Source of the DNA: an uncultured Flavobacteriales bacterium
GTDB lineage: Bacteria; Bacteroidota; Bacteroidia; Flavobacteriales_D; Sanyastnellaceae
NCBI GenBank assembly: GCA_938092195.1
Contig: CALKHD010000106.1
Location: 1-8,270 of the forward strand
Reading direction: 5' to 3'
Length of the DNA: 8,270 nucleotides
The notes beneath the pieces are model-generated. The model was not told the DNA's origin. It searched no databases and was given only the letters and a program-made list of their open reading frames with translations. Position numbers and translations under genes: made by a program. Position 1 is the stretch's first letter, and each line of letters starts with the position of its first letter. Shown piece by piece: positions 1 to 6,408 of this stretch.

Positions 1-213
1 TCGATTGACCCTTGCCTCTCTGAGCGGGTGGAGTTCACCGTCACGACAGAGGACGTTTCAAGTCTGGGACAACGTCCAACTGCGGCGCCAAAAAGCCTGC
101 TGAAAATGATCGATGTAATGGGCCGTGAAATCTCACGCCCACAGAACCAAATGGTGCTTCTGATATACTCTGACGGCTCGGTCGAAAAGCGGTTCGTCTC
201 CAATCAAAATTAA
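1..213 (+). CDS. 3' end of a secreted protein with a T9SS-like C-terminal sorting tail (partial)
   Basis: The frame is open from base 1 and ends at TAA 211-213, so only the last 70 residues of a longer gene are present. The final ~40 residues read KSLLKMIDVMGREI, then a short linker, then LLIYSDGSVEKRFV. This is the usual shape of a Flavobacteriales T9SS C-terminal sorting domain: a strand with 'hDhhGRE', a Pro/Asn-rich turn, and a final 'hYxDGxVEKr' hairpin. In that family the tail directs the protein through the type IX translocon to the cell surface or medium and is then cleaved. The functional part lies outside the window, so the activity is unknown. It converges on the minus-strand gene ending at 247, with only 33 nt between the stops. 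A GTG at 28 is in frame but is very unlikely to be the start, because the open frame continues upstream of it. Confidence 0.8.
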   Translation, partial: SIDPCLSERVEFTVTTEDVSSLGQRPTAAPKSLLKMIDVMGREISRPQNQMVLLIYSDGSVEKRFVSNQN

Positions 214-246
214 GAGACCTCCCCTCTTTTTCGATGGGCCAATCCC

Positions 247-3200
247 TCAATTGGGGCAAGCCACACCAAAGGTCGACAGCGCCATCAAAATGTCGCTCGC
301 AGCCACAAGACCGTCCTCATTGAGGTCAGCTATGCCGCAGTCTGAGCTGCATCCGAATCCCGCCAGAAGGATCAAAATGTCAGCTGCCCCTCGGAGACCA
401 TCTTCGTTCAAATCTCCAATGCAGTTGGCTTCATCATCGTCGCAAATGCCATCTCCGTCGGCATCATTGTCGACAATCACACCGTCTTCACACGTTTGGC
501 AAATGCCATCCGTATAGGTGCAGAGTGAATTGTCCGAGTCCGTGGTTGGATTGCCATCGTAGTTGCAAGCTGAGCTGTCTGTACAGCCTGTCACCTCATC
601 CGAATCGCAGACTCCGTCATTGTCTTGGTCATTGACCACCACTCCACCATCCAGGCAAGATTCACAAGGACCGCTGGCATAAATGCAGCTGTCGTCGCTG
701 TCGGTGGCCTCGGGATCAAAGTTGCATGCCTGGTCATCCTGACACCCCGCAATTTCATCGGCATCACAGACTCCGTCATTGTCAGCATCCCTGTCCACCA
801 ACACCCCCTCCTCGCAGATGTCACAATTCCCAACCACGTACGTGCAAAGGTCATTGTCGGTGTCAGTAAAAGGCCCGTCGTCATAATTGCACGCCAAGGA
901 GTCTGTGCATCCTGTGACCTCCAGCTCATCGCAAACACCGTCTTCATCGGTATCGTTGTTGCATCTGCCAAGGCAGTCTACCACAGAGACGCCATCGACA
1001 ATGGTCTCTGGATAGAGGTCCTCCGGCCCTTCACAACCTCCATCGTCTAAGGTGACAAAAGGGTTGTAGTTGCAGGCAAACTCATCTGTACAGCCCGCGC
1101 AGCTCGTGTAGTCGCATGACCCGTCGTCATCGGTGGCCTCAACTTCAAAATTGCACGCCTCAGAATCTGTGCATCCCCCCACCTCTTCTTCGTCACAAAT
1201 GCCATCTCCATCCAAGTCATTCAAACATCCACCTTCACAATTCACATAGGCTTTGCTGAACAGGTCTACCGGGAAAACACAGCTTCCGTCATCAATGAAA
1301 GCAGTGCTGTCGTAGTTGCAAGCCTGGCTGTAAGAACATCCTGAACAAGACGTGTAGTCACATGATCCATCCGACAAATAGGCATCCGCATCGTGGTTGC
1401 AAGCCGCTGGATTGATGCAACCCGCGCACGACGCGTAGTCACAGCTGCCATCGTCTAGGGTCGCATCCGACAAAAAGTTGCAGGCCAAACCATCGGTACA
1501 ACCGTTGATTTCCTCCTCATCACAGACCCCATTCTCGTTGGTGTCGTTGTAGCACACACCCTCACAGTCCACATGGACCGATGGGTACAAGTCTTGGATG
1601 AAAAGGCAAGTTTCGTTGGATTCCAAGGTGAACACCGCTTCGTAATTGCAAGCCGCTGCATTCATGCAACCATAGCAGTCAAATGTGCAGCTGCCATCCT
1701 CGGTGTCCGCATCGGGGTTGTAGTTGCATCCTTGTGGGATGGTGCACCCTGCAACGAGCAGCAGACCGGAGCGGTCTTCTCCGTCAGTGGCCATGCCACT
1801 GCCTTCGCATCCGGAAAAGTCGCACGATTCTACTTTGTAGAGGTCGGCATCCGGATCGTAGTTGCAGGCAAATCCCAGCGGACACCCTGCACAAGAAATC
1901 AGGTCACAACTGCCATCATCGGTGTTGGCAGAGGGATCAAAATTGCAAGCCTTGGGAGAAGTGCACCCCAAGTATTGACACCCCTGATGAATCGTGGCAC
2001 AGGCCTCAAAGTTGTCGGCACTGCTGTCCGTGCAACCCGTGATTCTCAGAGCTGGAGAAAAGCTATTGGAGGCACAAAATGCAAGCTGAGTCTCTCTTTC
2101 TACACCCGCCAATTGACCCTCCGAATTCGAAAACGTGTTGTTGGTCAAGGTCATCGAAATGGATGACTCTGCCCCCTTCTCAAAAGCAGTGGTATGGAGA
2201 TTCAGGACACAATTGGACATCGCAAAGGAATCTGAACCTGCCCCTTGGGCCAGCAAAACAGCCTTTCCTCCTGCATTTTCAAATGTGCAATCCTGAATGT
2301 CTGTGGATCCAGTATTGCCTGAATCATGGTCAGTTTTGATGCCAATGTTGTTCTCCTTGATCAAGCTGTTTTGAACCGTCAACTGACCGCCGTTCTGCAT
2401 CAAGGCTTCATCAAACTTGGTGATTTTGACTTCGTTGAGATGGACCGTGTTTCTGGACTTGATCCCCACTTGTCCCGACAAGTCTTGTCCCAACAGAATG
2501 CTGTTTCGCAAGGTCAAACCCTCCGCCTCAGCCAGGACTTCTACAGCGTCGTCGCTGATAGGTTGGATTCGAAATCCGTCAATGACAGGGCTTCCCGCCG
2601 TCACTGTGATGCCAGGCAAGACAGATTCAACATCTCTATCCTGGGCTGCAAGGCCGGAAATTCCCGCATTGGCACCCAAAAGGGTCAGGCTCTGATCCAC
2701 TGCAATGACCGCTGAGTCAGCCGACCCAGCTTCCACCTTGATCACCGTATTTTCCGCGGCCGCATCAACGGCACTTTGGACAAACATTCCAGGAAAGACG
2801 TGCATTTCTTGGTTGCTCATGTCACACGAAACCAGGGATTCAATCTCCGCTCCAAGGGCAAAGGCAATGGTGCGGATGTGATCGTTGTGCGGCAAAATGC
2901 ACCCTGTCAAGTCTTCCCCTTCAGCCTCTAGAAAATACTGAAAACCCGGGGCATTCATGCTGATGGCAAAGCCCGGCCCTATGCCCACTGGAGCATCAGC
3001 AATTGGGATTTGTACGACCACACCTCCTCCACCAAGACTCTGAGGACCTCCCAAATCCAACTCTCCGTTGAACGAGATCCCTGTGATGTTCTGATCGTAG
3101 TAATTGGATTCCATGATCGCGATGTCACCGAATCCATTGTCTGTGCTGGTGATGTTTTCAACCCACACATTGGCGCATGAACTCATGGCCAAGCCAAAAC

Positions 3201-3690
3201 CGATGGCACTGTTGGAGACATTCACGTTCCGAATCACATTCAATTCGGGACCCGTCAGACCATTGAGGTCAATGCAGCTGCGACTGGAATTCAGCACATT
3301 AACGTCCTCTATGGTCAAGCCTGTGATGCCTGGCTCGCTGTGGATGGCATACGCGGTATTGACACCACCGCTCATCACCGTGACATTTTTGATGGTGATG
3401 TTGTCGCTGGAGAGGGTCAAGCCCCATCCATCCTCTAGTGAAACGTCAATAATGGTGAGCCCGTCGGGATCTCCGAGCAGCACAACTGGCGCATTGAATG
3501 CCACGTGCTCCTCGAAACGGGCCGAGGCCAACTGCAACTCATCCCCATTGGCAGCATCGTTCACGGCTTCCTGAATGGTCAAGTAGACCACACCCGAAGT
3601 CAAGTTGGTCACTGGAGCCAACGGCGTGGTTTGACCCACGCTCGCAACCGAGCTGGCAACCAAGGCCAAAAAAATCAGGAAACGAGACAT
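247..3690 (-). CDS. Giant secreted beta-helix protein with Cys-rich GCTxxxACNY repeats, acidic Ca-type loops and C-terminal dockerin-like pair
   Basis: The protein has 1147 aa from ATG 3688-3690; an in-frame TTG three codons upstream is a less likely start. Residues 1-20 (MSRFLIFLALVASSVASVGQ) form a signal peptide. Residues ~35-225 and ~300-550 look like two right-handed parallel beta-helix segments, rich in short V/I/N/G turns; each opens with a related motif (TIQEAVNDAANGD and FVQSAVDAAAENT) typical of pectate-lyase-like or NosD-like folds. Residues ~552-1090 are Cys-rich: about 12 clear GCxxxxACN(Y/F) units plus one degenerate unit, interleaved with six DxDxDGhCDxDE acidic loops of the thrombospondin-type-3/EF-hand kind. 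Residues ~1091-1147 hold two 'DLNEDG...DIL..L..FG' dockerin-like hemirepeats. I see no T9SS tail. An extracellular, calcium-stabilised adhesin or matrix protein is an inference; the beta-helix could instead bind or cleave polysaccharide, but no catalytic motif was recognised. Confidence 0.9.
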   Translation of the reverse strand: MSRFLIFLALVASSVASVGQTTPLAPVTNLTSGVVYLTIQEAVNDAANGDELQLASARFEEHVAFNAPVVLLGDPDGLTIIDVSLEDGWGLTLSSDNITIKNVTVMSGGVNTAYAIHSEPGITGLTIEDVNVLNSSRSCIDLNGLTGPELNVIRNVNVSNSAIGFGLAMSSCANVWVENITSTDNGFGDIAIMESNYYDQNITGISFNGELDLGGPQSLGGGGVVVQIPIADAPVGIGPGFAISMNAPGFQYFLEAEGEDLTGCILPHNDHIRTIAFALGAEIESLVSCDMSNQEMHVFPGMFVQSAVDAAAENTVIKVEAGSADSAVIAVDQSLTLLGANAGISGLAAQDRDVESVLPGITVTAGSPVIDGFRIQPISDDAVEVLAEAEGLTLRNSILLGQDLSGQVGIKSRNTVHLNEVKITKFDEALMQNGGQLTVQNSLIKENNIGIKTDHDSGNTGSTDIQDCTFENAGGKAVLLAQGAGSDSFAMSNCVLNLHTTAFEKGAESSISMTLTNNTFSNSEGQLAGVERETQLAFCASNSFSPALRITGCTDSSADNFEACATIHQGCQYLGCTSPKACNFDPSANTDDGSCDLISCAGCPLGFACNYDPDADLYKVESCDFSGCEGSGMATDGEDRSGLLLVAGCTIPQGCNYNPDADTEDGSCTFDCYGCMNAAACNYEAVFTLESNETCLFIQDLYPSVHVDCEGVCYNDTNENGVCDEEEINGCTDGLACNFLSDATLDDGSCDYASCAGCINPAACNHDADAYLSDGSCDYTSCSGCSYSQACNYDSTAFIDDGSCVFPVDLFSKAYVNCEGGCLNDLDGDGICDEEEVGGCTDSEACNFEVEATDDDGSCDYTSCAGCTDEFACNYNPFVTLDDGGCEGPEDLYPETIVDGVSVVDCLGRCNNDTDEDGVCDELEVTGCTDSLACNYDDGPFTDTDNDLCTYVVGNCDICEEGVLVDRDADNDGVCDADEIAGCQDDQACNFDPEATDSDDSCIYASGPCESCLDGGVVVNDQDNDGVCDSDEVTGCTDSSACNYDGNPTTDSDNSLCTYTDGICQTCEDGVIVDNDADGDGICDDDEANCIGDLNEDGLRGAADILILLAGFGCSSDCGIADLNEDGLVAASDILMALSTFGVACPN
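250..420 (-). other. C-terminal dockerin-like module (two F-hand-type hemirepeats)
   Basis: The last ~55 residues of the giant protein contain two copies of a calcium-loop-plus-helix motif: GDLNEDGLRGAADILILLAGFG and, ~26 residues later, ADLNEDGLVAASDILMALSTFG without its first residue. This matches the D-x-N-x-D-G-x-(6)-D-(hydrophobic helix) pattern of type I dockerin repeats. Cysteines lie before the first repeat, between the two, and at the extreme C-terminus. Dockerins classically bind cohesins in cellulosomes; no cohesin is encoded here, and in non-cellulosomal bacteria such modules may serve other attachment or stability roles. The role here is unknown. Confidence 0.7.
421..1968 (-). 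repeat. Coding tandem Cys-rich repeats with higher-order organisation
   Basis: This stretch encodes residues ~575-1090 of the giant secreted protein. The basic ~27-aa unit is GC-x4-ACN(Y/F)-x(7-10)-DDGSC-(D/x)(Y/F)xSC. Two higher-order forms occur. In the left part of the protein, long units of about 55-61 aa add a linker with 'CEGxCxND' and an acidic loop ending GhCDEEE. Three of these (starting near residues 674, 784 and 866) are separated by short units. In the right part, three back-to-back units of about 53-55 aa (starting near 927, 982 and 1035) add 'CxxCxxGVxVxxDxDxDGhCDxDE'. The regular cysteine spacing suggests disulphide-linked small modules with calcium-type loops, which is usual in extracellular proteins. 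The modules have diverged in sequence, so this is old duplication rather than a fresh array. Confidence 0.85.
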
Positions 3691-3691
3691 A

Positions 3692-3710
3692 TTCGACAAT
3701 ATTTATCGAC
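3692..3710 (+). promoter_or_regulatory. 19-bp imperfect palindrome next to the start codon, related to the one at 5859-5877
   Basis: TTCGACAATATTTATCGAC forms two 8-bp half-sites around a 3-bp centre, with six of eight positions symmetrical. It ends one base short of the ATG at 3688-3690. It matches the minus-strand sequence of the palindrome at 5859-5877 at 15 of 19 positions. Part of the similarity could come from AT-rich promoter sequence, but the -7 box here lies beside the element, overlapping only at base 3710. Confidence 0.4.
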
Positions 3711-3736
3711 AAATATAAGCCATTCGTCGATAAATA
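3700..3736. promoter_or_regulatory. Perfect 11-bp inverted repeat flanking the -7 box (candidate operator)
   Basis: TATTTATCGAC at 3700-3710 and GTCGATAAATA at 3726-3736 are exact reverse complements separated by 15 bp. The -7 box sits at the edge of the left arm and in the spacer. Arm centres are about 26 bp apart, roughly two and a half helical turns. There is no T-run beside it and it precedes rather than follows a gene, so a protein-binding operator fits better than a terminator. A related half-site, TTCGAC, lies at 3692-3697. Confidence 0.45.
3710..3717 (-). promoter_or_regulatory. Bacteroidota-type -7 box (TATATTTG) for the giant secreted-protein gene
   Basis: Read on the minus strand, 3717-3710 is TATATTTG, an exact match to the TAnnTTTG -7 consensus of primary-sigma promoters in Bacteroidota. 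It lies about 20 nt upstream of the ATG at 3690, giving a leader of only about a dozen bases and no Shine-Dalgarno sequence, which is normal for the phylum. I do not see a good TTTG -33 element about 19-21 nt further upstream, so the promoter may be weak or activator-dependent. Confidence 0.4.
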
Positions 3737-3976
3737 ATAGCGTCATCGGACTTTTTATAGGAATACAGGAAGCAGGCCGCGCACATGCCAAGCGAACTGA
3801 ACCTGAAAACAACGGGCACAAAATTCACCAGTCACCCATGAATGACGATCCGGTCTGCCTCCTTTGGCCATGCCACTTGAAACGCTAAAAAGAAGGGGTG
3901 CGAATCCAATTGGGTGACCTCCGTCCACGCCAAATACCAGCCTGGATACAAGTTGGATCCATGCTGACTTATCTGC
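3737..3976. other. Non-coding interval between the FISUMP gene and the giant-gene promoter
   Basis: I see no supportable gene in this interval. Open frames here are extensions of frames shadowing neighbouring genes, without plausible domains. There is no tRNA cloverleaf. On the minus strand a CTTCTTTTT tract around 3885-3894 lies downstream of the FISUMP stop, but I could not find a convincing stem before it. A perfect 8-bp palindrome CCAATTGG at 3906-3913 has no loop and no T-run. Confidence 0.6.
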
Positions 3977-5125
3977 TCAATCTTGGATGCAGCGCACAGA
4001 ATGTCCGTGCTTTCGAGACGTGTATGACGAGAACACGCTGTTGGTGGTCCATTTGAGCTCCCGGTAGTAGGCCAAAGAACTGTACGGTGTGGAGGCCCAC
4101 CATTTGCCCCGCTCCCCAGCCAAACTGAAGTAGCCGCCACTGGAGGAATTGCGAAAACCTCCGGGGAAGCCATTGAATCCACTGGTGTTCAGGCCATTGC
4201 CACTGCCTCTCCACCCTGTCGAAGACTTCAAGGCTTCACCCGCTGTGCTTGTACCCCCCAAATGACTGGTCAATGCCGTCCATTCTGAATGCGTGGGAAC
4301 ATGCCAACCCGCCGGACACAAACCCCGGTCGTCATTGACCGCATACCAATTGTACAGGCGTCCGTATGCCGCCAAAGACTCCACAGGATCACAGGCGTCA
4401 AAATCCGGCGATTCTGAGTTGCAACCTGTGTCCTCTCCATACACAGCCGTTGCACCAAAAGATGCCGAGTTCCACTGACTGTCTGTGAGTCCAGAAGGAA
4501 TGGCATCGCCATTGTCGTAATGCAAGGCCCGCAGGTTCTCCGCAAACCAACATTGATCGCCAATCTGCACCGTAGCATAACCGTAACCGTCGAAGTCCAT
4601 CAACTCTCCACAAGGCAATGGCGGCGGCGGACACGTGTAGGCAAAGTTGGTGTCAGCCCCCACTTCGAACACGAACCAAGTGTCCACTTGGGCGGCATAA
4701 ACGCTGTCGTACAAGACGGTGATGCTGACCACATTCACCTCGGTTGGCCCTGGACCGTTGCACACGCCACATTCATCAAATGTGCCGACGCAGGTGTCGA
4801 TGTCGTCGCAAATCCCATCGCCATCGATGTCCCCTGTGCAGCCGCCATTGCAGACCCCCAAGAAATCCAGGTACGCGCATATCTCGGTGGGGCTGACGTC
4901 AAAATTGCAAGCCTCAGGGTCGGTGCAGAGGTCCTCGCTGTCCCAAGTCCCGTCGCCATCTGCATCGATGTCTCCAAACAAACCGAGCAAATCCAACAAA
5001 TCCCCGATGCCCACAACCCCATCGGCATTTCCATCAAAGGTGTTTGGACATGTCACTTGGGCCGAAAGCGCCCCTGTACATATCACCATAACCCCCAACG
5101 CTGCACACCGAAAATGCTTTCGCAT
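3977..5125 (-). CDS. Secreted FISUMP-domain protein with N-terminal dockerin-like and acidic-loop region
   Basis: The protein has 382 aa from ATG 5123-5125. Residues 1-22 (MRKHFRCAALGVMVICTGALSAQ) form a signal peptide. Residues ~30-51 carry one dockerin-like hemirepeat (DGNADGVVGIGDLLDLLGLFG). This is followed by DIDADGDGTWD, an EACNFD fragment, DIDGDGICDDID and ECGVCNGPG, all in the same style as the giant neighbour. Residues ~172-382 match the FISUMP family (Fibrobacter succinogenes major paralogous domain): QIGDQCWFAENLRAL, YGRLYNWYAV, LCPAGWHVPTHSEW, GGFR then WWAS, and the diagnostic end HSVRCIQD. FISUMP proteins are secreted or lipid-anchored, with no established biochemical activity. 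A PPPPLPC linker precedes the domain. The canonical ending shows that the gene is complete, with no frameshift. No T9SS tail is visible. Confidence 0.9.
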   Translation of the reverse strand: MRKHFRCAALGVMVICTGALSAQVTCPNTFDGNADGVVGIGDLLDLLGLFGDIDADGDGTWDSEDLCTDPEACNFDVSPTEICAYLDFLGVCNGGCTGDIDGDGICDDIDTCVGTFDECGVCNGPGPTEVNVVSITVLYDSVYAAQVDTWFVFEVGADTNFAYTCPPPPLPCGELMDFDGYGYATVQIGDQCWFAENLRALHYDNGDAIPSGLTDSQWNSASFGATAVYGEDTGCNSESPDFDACDPVESLAAYGRLYNWYAVNDDRGLCPAGWHVPTHSEWTALTSHLGGTSTAGEALKSSTGWRGSGNGLNTSGFNGFPGGFRNSSSGGYFSLAGERGKWWASTPYSSLAYYRELKWTTNSVFSSYTSRKHGHSVRCIQD

Positions 5126-5242
5126 TTATATAAGATACGGCCGAAACAGCGATGATTGAACTGAGTCAGCCAAAATGAGCCCTGCATGCCGGCATCTGTG
5201 ATGGCCCGACAAAGCAGGAGGGCCCGTCAATCGAAAAGAGAC

Positions 5243-5839
5243 TCAATCCTGCGCGGAGCGCTCGTGCAACTTAATGCGGCCCAAGCCGAGTCGGAGGCCT
5301 CCTGAGAAACGCAAACCGCTTGGCGGTGGAAACAATGCCGTGGACTCCACGTACGGGCCAGGATAGGAATCGTCCGCCAAGGTGCATCCGGCATACCCAT
5401 CCAACACCACACTGCCCAGCCTAAATTGGTGTCCAATGTGGAGCGATGCGCCAACAGAAGACCAATCGTCATTGTCAATGAACCCTGTTTCCGTGATGTA
5501 TTCGGCAAAGCCAAAGACACCAGAAAGCGAGGCATAGGTCCCGCTCAGGGCCTCACCCCGATAAAACCTGACTTGCGGCTCAACAACAAAACCCTCCTTT
5601 CTCACCATCAAGGGCTCATACCAAGGGTGATCCGATTCCAAGAACACTTCTTTGCTCAAATAATCCACCTCAAGAGCCAAGCTCAGCCCTTTCACGATGT
5701 TCTTCTCCAAACCCAGCCCATAGCGTCCTCGCAATGGGTCCGTTACACTGATTTTCAAAATCGCCTCGCTTTGTGCGGCCGCATTTGAGGCAAACACGCA
5801 GAACAAAAAAGCAAACGTCGCTTGTCTTAAAAGCACCAT
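5243..5839 (-). CDS. Small outer-membrane beta-barrel candidate, DUF3575-like
   Basis: The protein has 198 aa from ATG 5837-5839. An in-frame TTG at 5866 would add nine residues before the signal peptide and would place the start inside the palindrome at 5859-5877, so I reject it. Residues 1-22 (MVLLRQATFAFLFCVFASNAAA, next Q) form a clear signal peptide. The rest alternates polar and hydrophobic residues in short amphipathic strands: ISVTDPLRGRYGLGLEK, GLSLALEVDYLS, VVEPQVRFY, YASLSGVFGFAEYI, VGASLHIGHQFRLG, VLDGYAGCTLAD and FSGGLRLGLGRIKL. 'Complete strands plus turns' at this size fits an 8- to 10-strand barrel and resembles Bacteroidota DUF3575 proteins, whose function is unknown. It ends in hydrophilic residues rather than an aromatic residue, which is atypical for BAM-dependent barrels. 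It appears to have its own promoter. Confidence 0.8.
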   Translation of the reverse strand: MVLLRQATFAFLFCVFASNAAAQSEAILKISVTDPLRGRYGLGLEKNIVKGLSLALEVDYLSKEVFLESDHPWYEPLMVRKEGFVVEPQVRFYRGEALSGTYASLSGVFGFAEYITETGFIDNDDWSSVGASLHIGHQFRLGSVVLDGYAGCTLADDSYPGPYVESTALFPPPSGLRFSGGLRLGLGRIKLHERSAQD

Positions 5840-5858
5840 GATTTCACAATCCTTGTTG

Positions 5859-5877
5859 TTGGACAAATATTGTCCAA
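5859..5877. promoter_or_regulatory. Perfect palindromic operator candidate TTGGACAA-ATA-TTGTCCAA
   Basis: The two 8-bp arms are exact reverse complements around a 3-bp centre. The element lies 19 nt upstream of the ATG of the beta-barrel gene, in the 65-nt gap after the membrane-protein stop. Its minus strand contains AATATTTG (5871-5864), seven of eight positions of the TAnnTTTG -7 consensus, so a bound protein would sit directly on the promoter core. The arms are too short and the centre too tight for an RNA terminator, and no T-run follows. The cognate regulator is unknown. Confidence 0.5.
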
Positions 5878-5904
5878 ACCGCTCCTTTTTTCTCTATCAC
5901 AAAG

Positions 5905-6396
5905 CTACCTCACAACTGAGCCATCACGCCTGAGCCACGCGCATAGAAAAATGGCAATCGGCACAGAAAGCCAGCCCAAAAAGGCCATGCTCAACAGCGT
6001 GTATCCGCAAGCCACCCCAAGGCCCATGAGCGGATCTATTGGGGCATCTCCCAGTGTTTCACCGAGAAATGCACCCCGCACATAAGTGACACACAAAAAG
6101 CTGTACCAGCACAACCAGTGGCTCAGCAAAGCGATGAGCGAGCCCACCCAAACCAACCTGGAGTTTGAAGGAGACTCCCTTCTTTCAATCAGCCAATGGG
6201 ACAAGGCGTATCCCACAACAAACGAAGCAGACCCCGTGAACAACCACAGGCCTCTCCAGCTCTCCTCCACAAAAACAACGGACGTCATCAAGAGGGCAGC
6301 AATGGACGAGATCCCACCAAAAATGAGGGCGAACTTGAGAGAATAGCTGGCGTTCAGCGGCATGGGCACAATGTATGGCCCCAAGTGGCACATCAT
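5905..6396 (-). CDS. Four-helix integral membrane protein of unknown function
   Basis: This gene encodes 163 aa from the ATG at 6396. Alternative in-frame ATGs at 6393 and 6363 would also work; the last gives 152 aa and begins MPLNASYSLKFALIF, a natural start for the first helix. I keep the upstream start because it lies only 12 nt after the methyltransferase stop, as expected for a co-transcribed pair. Four hydrophobic segments are visible, at ~20-43, ~49-69, ~81-106 and ~129-157. A basic loop (ERR) follows helix 2, and a soluble stretch with GETLGDAPIDPL lies between helices 3 and 4. The C-terminus is LRRDGSVVR, probably cytoplasmic. I recognise no family. Its job may relate to the methyltransferase upstream, but nothing in the sequence proves it. 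Confidence 0.75.
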   Translation of the reverse strand: MMCHLGPYIVPMPLNASYSLKFALIFGGISSIAALLMTSVVFVEESWRGLWLFTGSASFVVGYALSHWLIERRESPSNSRLVWVGSLIALLSHWLCWYSFLCVTYVRGAFLGETLGDAPIDPLMGLGVACGYTLLSMAFLGWLSVPIAIFLCAWLRRDGSVVR

Positions 6397-6408
6397 GCGC
6401 GGCCCAAC

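Noticed and set aside
212..231. AAGAG...CTCTT stem followed by a T-run between the convergent genes, as a terminator
   Set aside because: The stem is only five AT-rich pairs with a 7-nt loop, too weak to call; the nearby CCAAT...ATTGG pair (around 240-255) overlaps a stop codon and lacks a T-run.
421..1968. Repeat region considered as a CRISPR or non-coding satellite array
   Set aside because: The periodicity is in codons and conserved at protein level (Cys, Asn, Asp, Gly), units vary in DNA sequence and length, and the whole stretch is one open frame.
591..2715. Several long open frames on both strands inside the giant gene, rich in T, M, S or R
   Set aside because: They are shadow frames created by the repetitive GAC/TGC/GAT codons of the Cys/Asp-rich repeats and have no domains, signal peptides or plausible starts.
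3895..3907. GGGGTGCGAATCC resembling a tRNA T-arm
   Set aside because: The T-loop consensus GTTCGA is not matched and no acceptor, D or anticodon stem can be built around it.
3832..4182. Minus-strand open frame of 116 codons overlapping the 3' end of the FISUMP gene and the following gap; considered as a frameshifted continuation
   Set aside because: The FISUMP frame ends with the family's canonical HSVRCIQD terminus, so no continuation is needed, and the alternative frame shows no recognisable domain.
5840..5866. Upstream TTG start for the beta-barrel gene (adds MSNNKDCEI)
   Set aside because: It would put polar residues before the signal peptide and place the start codon inside the palindromic promoter element; ATG 5839 gives a clean signal peptide.
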